Source of the DNA: an uncultured Alphaproteobacteria bacterium | GTDB lineage: Bacteria; Pseudomonadota; Alphaproteobacteria; RF32; CAG-239 | Direction: 5' to 3' | Assembly: GCA_944392275.1 (NCBI GenBank) | Contig: CALXWA010000001.1 | Coordinates: 254,737-318,736 of the forward strand | Length of the DNA: 64,000 nucleotides | Part shown: positions 62,252-64,000 of the stretch, in pieces | Layout of the letters: every line of letters starts with the position of its first letter | Position numbering within the stretch: the first letter of the stretch is position 1 | Made by a program: the position numbers and the translations under genes | The notes under the pieces: model-generated | The model's database searches: none | Told to the model about the DNA's origin: nothing | Seen by the model: the letters and a program-made list of their open reading frames with translations, nothing else

Positions 62252-63335
62252 TTATTTCTCTAAAACTATTGAACGAATAATTTTACAAATTTTCAAAACC
62301 TCTTCATCTGATAAATCAGGATATAGTGGTAAACAGGCAATCCGAGAAGAAATATCTTCAGATATTGGACAATCGGACTTTTCTTTTAGATACGGCAAAG
62401 TATTTAAACTCGGCCAAAAATAACGACGAGCATAAATATCATGTTTCTTTAATGCTTCAAAAACCTGCAACAATTCTTTTTCTGATCTAAACACAACCGG
62501 ATAATAGGCATAGTTATACTGCAAATCTTCTTGTTTTTTAGGACGTTGAACAAAATCAGACAGTTCTGCATCATACAAATCAGATACACGTTTCCGTTCC
62601 GTTATAATTTTATTTATATAAGGATAATTAGCTAACCCCATAGCCGCATGAAATTCAGATTGTTTTCCGTTTATCCCAATACATTTATAATCATCATAAA
62701 AATGTCCAAACTTTTTGACAATTTCTAGCTTATGTGAAACTTCAAAATCTTTACAAATACATGCCCCACCTTCAACGGTATGAAACAATTTTGTTGCATG
62801 GAATGAGAGGGTTGATATATCCCCATAATCCAGTAAAGATTTTCCCTTATATTTGCTTGCAAACGCATGAGCTCCGTCATAAATTACCTTTAAGTTATAT
62901 TGATCAGCAATTTTTTGAATCTTTTCAACATCACAAGCATATCCAAAAACATGCACAGGCATAATTGCTTTTGTCTTTGGAGTAATAGCCTTTTCTATTT
63001 GGTTTGGATCAATTGTAAAATTATCGGGTTCAATATCAACAAAAACAGGTTTACATCTTTGCCATAGAATGCTAGTCGTTGTGGCCACATAAGAAAATGG
63101 CGTTGTAATAACTTCTCCTTCATTAATATCTAATGCTGCCAATGCTAATTGCAAAGCAATAGTTCCATTAGTAACATATTGAAAATTGGGTACATCTAAA
63201 AATTTGCATAACTTATCTTCAAGTTCACACAATAGGACCTTGGTTGGTTAAAATTTTAGTATCCCATATTTTGGATATTATGCTCACATATTCATTCAAT
63301 GGAGGCATAAAAGATTTTGTAACGTATATACTCAT
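62252..63335 (-). pseudogene. DegT/DnrJ/EryC1 aminotransferase, frameshifted
   Basis: A PLP-dependent sugar aminotransferase broken by a frameshift. From the ATG at 63335 (ATGA overlap with the upstream gene) the frame encodes MSIYVTKSFMPPLNEY and ends at a TGA at 63225-63227 after 36 codons (TNQGPIV). The remaining 325 codons continue in another frame from about 63230 (CELEDKLCKFLDV). The two parts join as one normal family N-terminus. Adding one GT to the CACAC tract (plus strand 63226-63230) restores a single frame of about 362 codons. The PLP lysine is seen in SFHATKLFHTVEGGA. It would make a 3- or 4-amino deoxysugar for the glycan. Assembly error is possible. Confidence 0.82.
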
Positions 63336-64000
63336 TTACTTCCTTTCTTTGAGTAAACCGGAATTTTGCAAATTTTAATCACGTCTTTCCCATTGCCATA
63401 TTTATGGTAACAAAGAAATTTTCTTATCGGATTCCACACTTTTCGCCATTTTGATATTTTTTTTCCATCAAAACTCTCTAGGCTATAACCCTGAGCACAG
63501 ACTAAATAACCAAATATCCGCTCCATTATATGGGCTAAATACAATTCTTTTTGCCTGGAGGATTCTTCAAAATCATCAAGATCATATCGATGTTGCAGAG
63601 AGTTAAGCAGAAAAGCCTTTACAACAAACATCGCTCCTGCAACATATTCTTTCTTTTGTTGGGTATTAAATCCCAATTGCGATAAAACTTTCAAAACCTT
63701 ATTTACATCATCTTGATCTAAAACATCTTTTTTCATAATAACATGTTTATCTGAAATCATGCCAACATGAGGATTTTCAAGTGCTTTTAAAGTTTTTCGC
63801 CACTTATCAGGTGTTATGCAAAAATTAATCAAATAGTGTCGCCATTTTGCTGAACCAACATTAATATCATTTAATAACCATGGATTTGCCGTGATATTCC
63901 TTTTGGTATGCAGTTTAACGACATAATCGTAATCTTCTAAATTTATTCTGTTCAAAACATAAAAAAACGGACCAACATCAAAACCCTTATTAGGAACTTG
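63332..64000 (-). CDS. rhamnan synthesis F-like glycosyltransferase, partial at its 5' end
   Basis: The frame is open to the right edge of the window, so the N-terminus is missing; 222 codons are visible. The first visible residues QVPNKGFDVGPFFYVLN and then DYDYVVKLHTKRN match RgpF (rhamnan synthesis protein F) domains. The C-terminus is basic. RgpF-like proteins assemble rhamnose-containing or similar polysaccharides. The stop TGA overlaps the aminotransferase start (ATGA). Confidence 0.78.
   Translation of the reverse strand, partial: QVPNKGFDVGPFFYVLNRINLEDYDYVVKLHTKRNITANPWLLNDINVGSAKWRHYLINFCITPDKWRKTLKALENPHVGMISDKHVIMKKDVLDQDDVNKVLKVLSQLGFNTQQKKEYVAGAMFVVKAFLLNSLQHRYDLDDFEESSRQKELYLAHIMERIFGYLVCAQGYSLESFDGKKISKWRKVWNPIRKFLCYHKYGNGKDVIKICKIPVYSKKGSK

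Noticed and set aside
62252..63232. Aminotransferase beginning at a TTG at 63232 as an intact short gene
   Set aside because: The missing N-terminal 36 residues are encoded directly upstream in another frame with a coupled ATG, so the gene is frameshifted rather than short.
1..64000. CRISPR array, prophage or insertion sequence
   Set aside because: No regularly spaced repeats, phage structural genes, integrases or transposases were seen on either strand.

Overview
The window is an AT-rich bacterial chromosome segment that reads as an alphaproteobacterium with an anaerobic, fermentative lifestyle. The alphaproteobacterial signal is the MCE/MlaD plus DUF2155 neighbourhood at the left edge and a free-standing rpsD. 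The anaerobic signal is a complete rnfBCDGEA operon with apbE and rseC, the [FeFe]-hydrogenase maturase HydG with a TM1266-type regulator, an iron-dependent alcohol dehydrogenase and a two-subunit CoA-transferase. Gut-associated alphaproteobacteria of the Rhodospirillales/RF32 type fit this picture, but the assignment is inference from gene content only. No phage, insertion sequence or CRISPR array was seen.

Layout. 1-1666 (minus): envelope lipid transport genes (DUF2155 protein cut by the window edge, two MCE proteins). 1802-7612 (plus): a Gld-type ABC-2 exporter (ATPase, permease, GldG-like, DUF4340) followed by an orphan sensor kinase. 7702-11644 (plus): metG, a membrane-anchored SNase-like protein and a TrkH/KtrB potassium channel. 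11645-12028: tRNA-Lys(CUU) whose 3' end and terminator are duplicated around a 177-bp structured insert. 12230-15354: AsmA-like protein, DsbD-like reductase, CDP-alcohol phosphatidyltransferase. 15457-21848: apbE-rseC-rnfBCDGEA. 21851-25892: family 5 uracil-DNA glycosylase, small outer-membrane barrel, TPR-methyltransferase, rpsD. 26016-30720: a sulfatase-like membrane protein with YejE and YejF importer subunits. 30794-33323: HD phosphohydrolase, an NDK-like protein lacking its catalytic histidine, a small membrane protein and a glycosyltransferase.

33583-39328 is a tightly packed minus-strand run, transcribed in the order alpha/beta hydrolase, MazG-like, histidine phosphatase, 84-aa unknown, zeta-type kinase, tldD, pmbA. 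39464-42473 (plus) holds a ROK sugar kinase, a sirtuin and the CoA-transferase pair. 42456-47268 (minus) holds two uncharacterised genes, a GT61 glycosyltransferase and iron alcohol dehydrogenase. 47408-55169 holds ppa, a U32 protein (RlhA-like), a small protein, a MATE exporter, a TerC protein, hydG and the TM1266 regulator. After tRNA-Ala(CGC) at 55281-55356, the rest of the window is a minus-strand surface polysaccharide locus with glycosyltransferases (GT2, GT10, GT8-GT2 fusion), two left-handed beta-helix acyltransferases, a HAD-containing protein, a frameshifted DegT aminotransferase and a partial rhamnan-synthesis-F-like gene cut by the right edge.

How the parts fit. Rnf would couple ferredoxin and NAD redox to an ion gradient, ApbE flavinylates its RnfG and RnfD subunits, and HydG builds the hydrogenase cofactor for disposing of electrons as H2. 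The CoA-transferase and iron alcohol dehydrogenase fit acid and alcohol fermentation. The strongest oddities are the duplicated tRNA-Lys end, the histidine-less NDK, the 2-bp deletion in the aminotransferase, the yejEF pair preceded by a degenerate sulfatase-like protein, and the zeta-kinase/tldDE operon.
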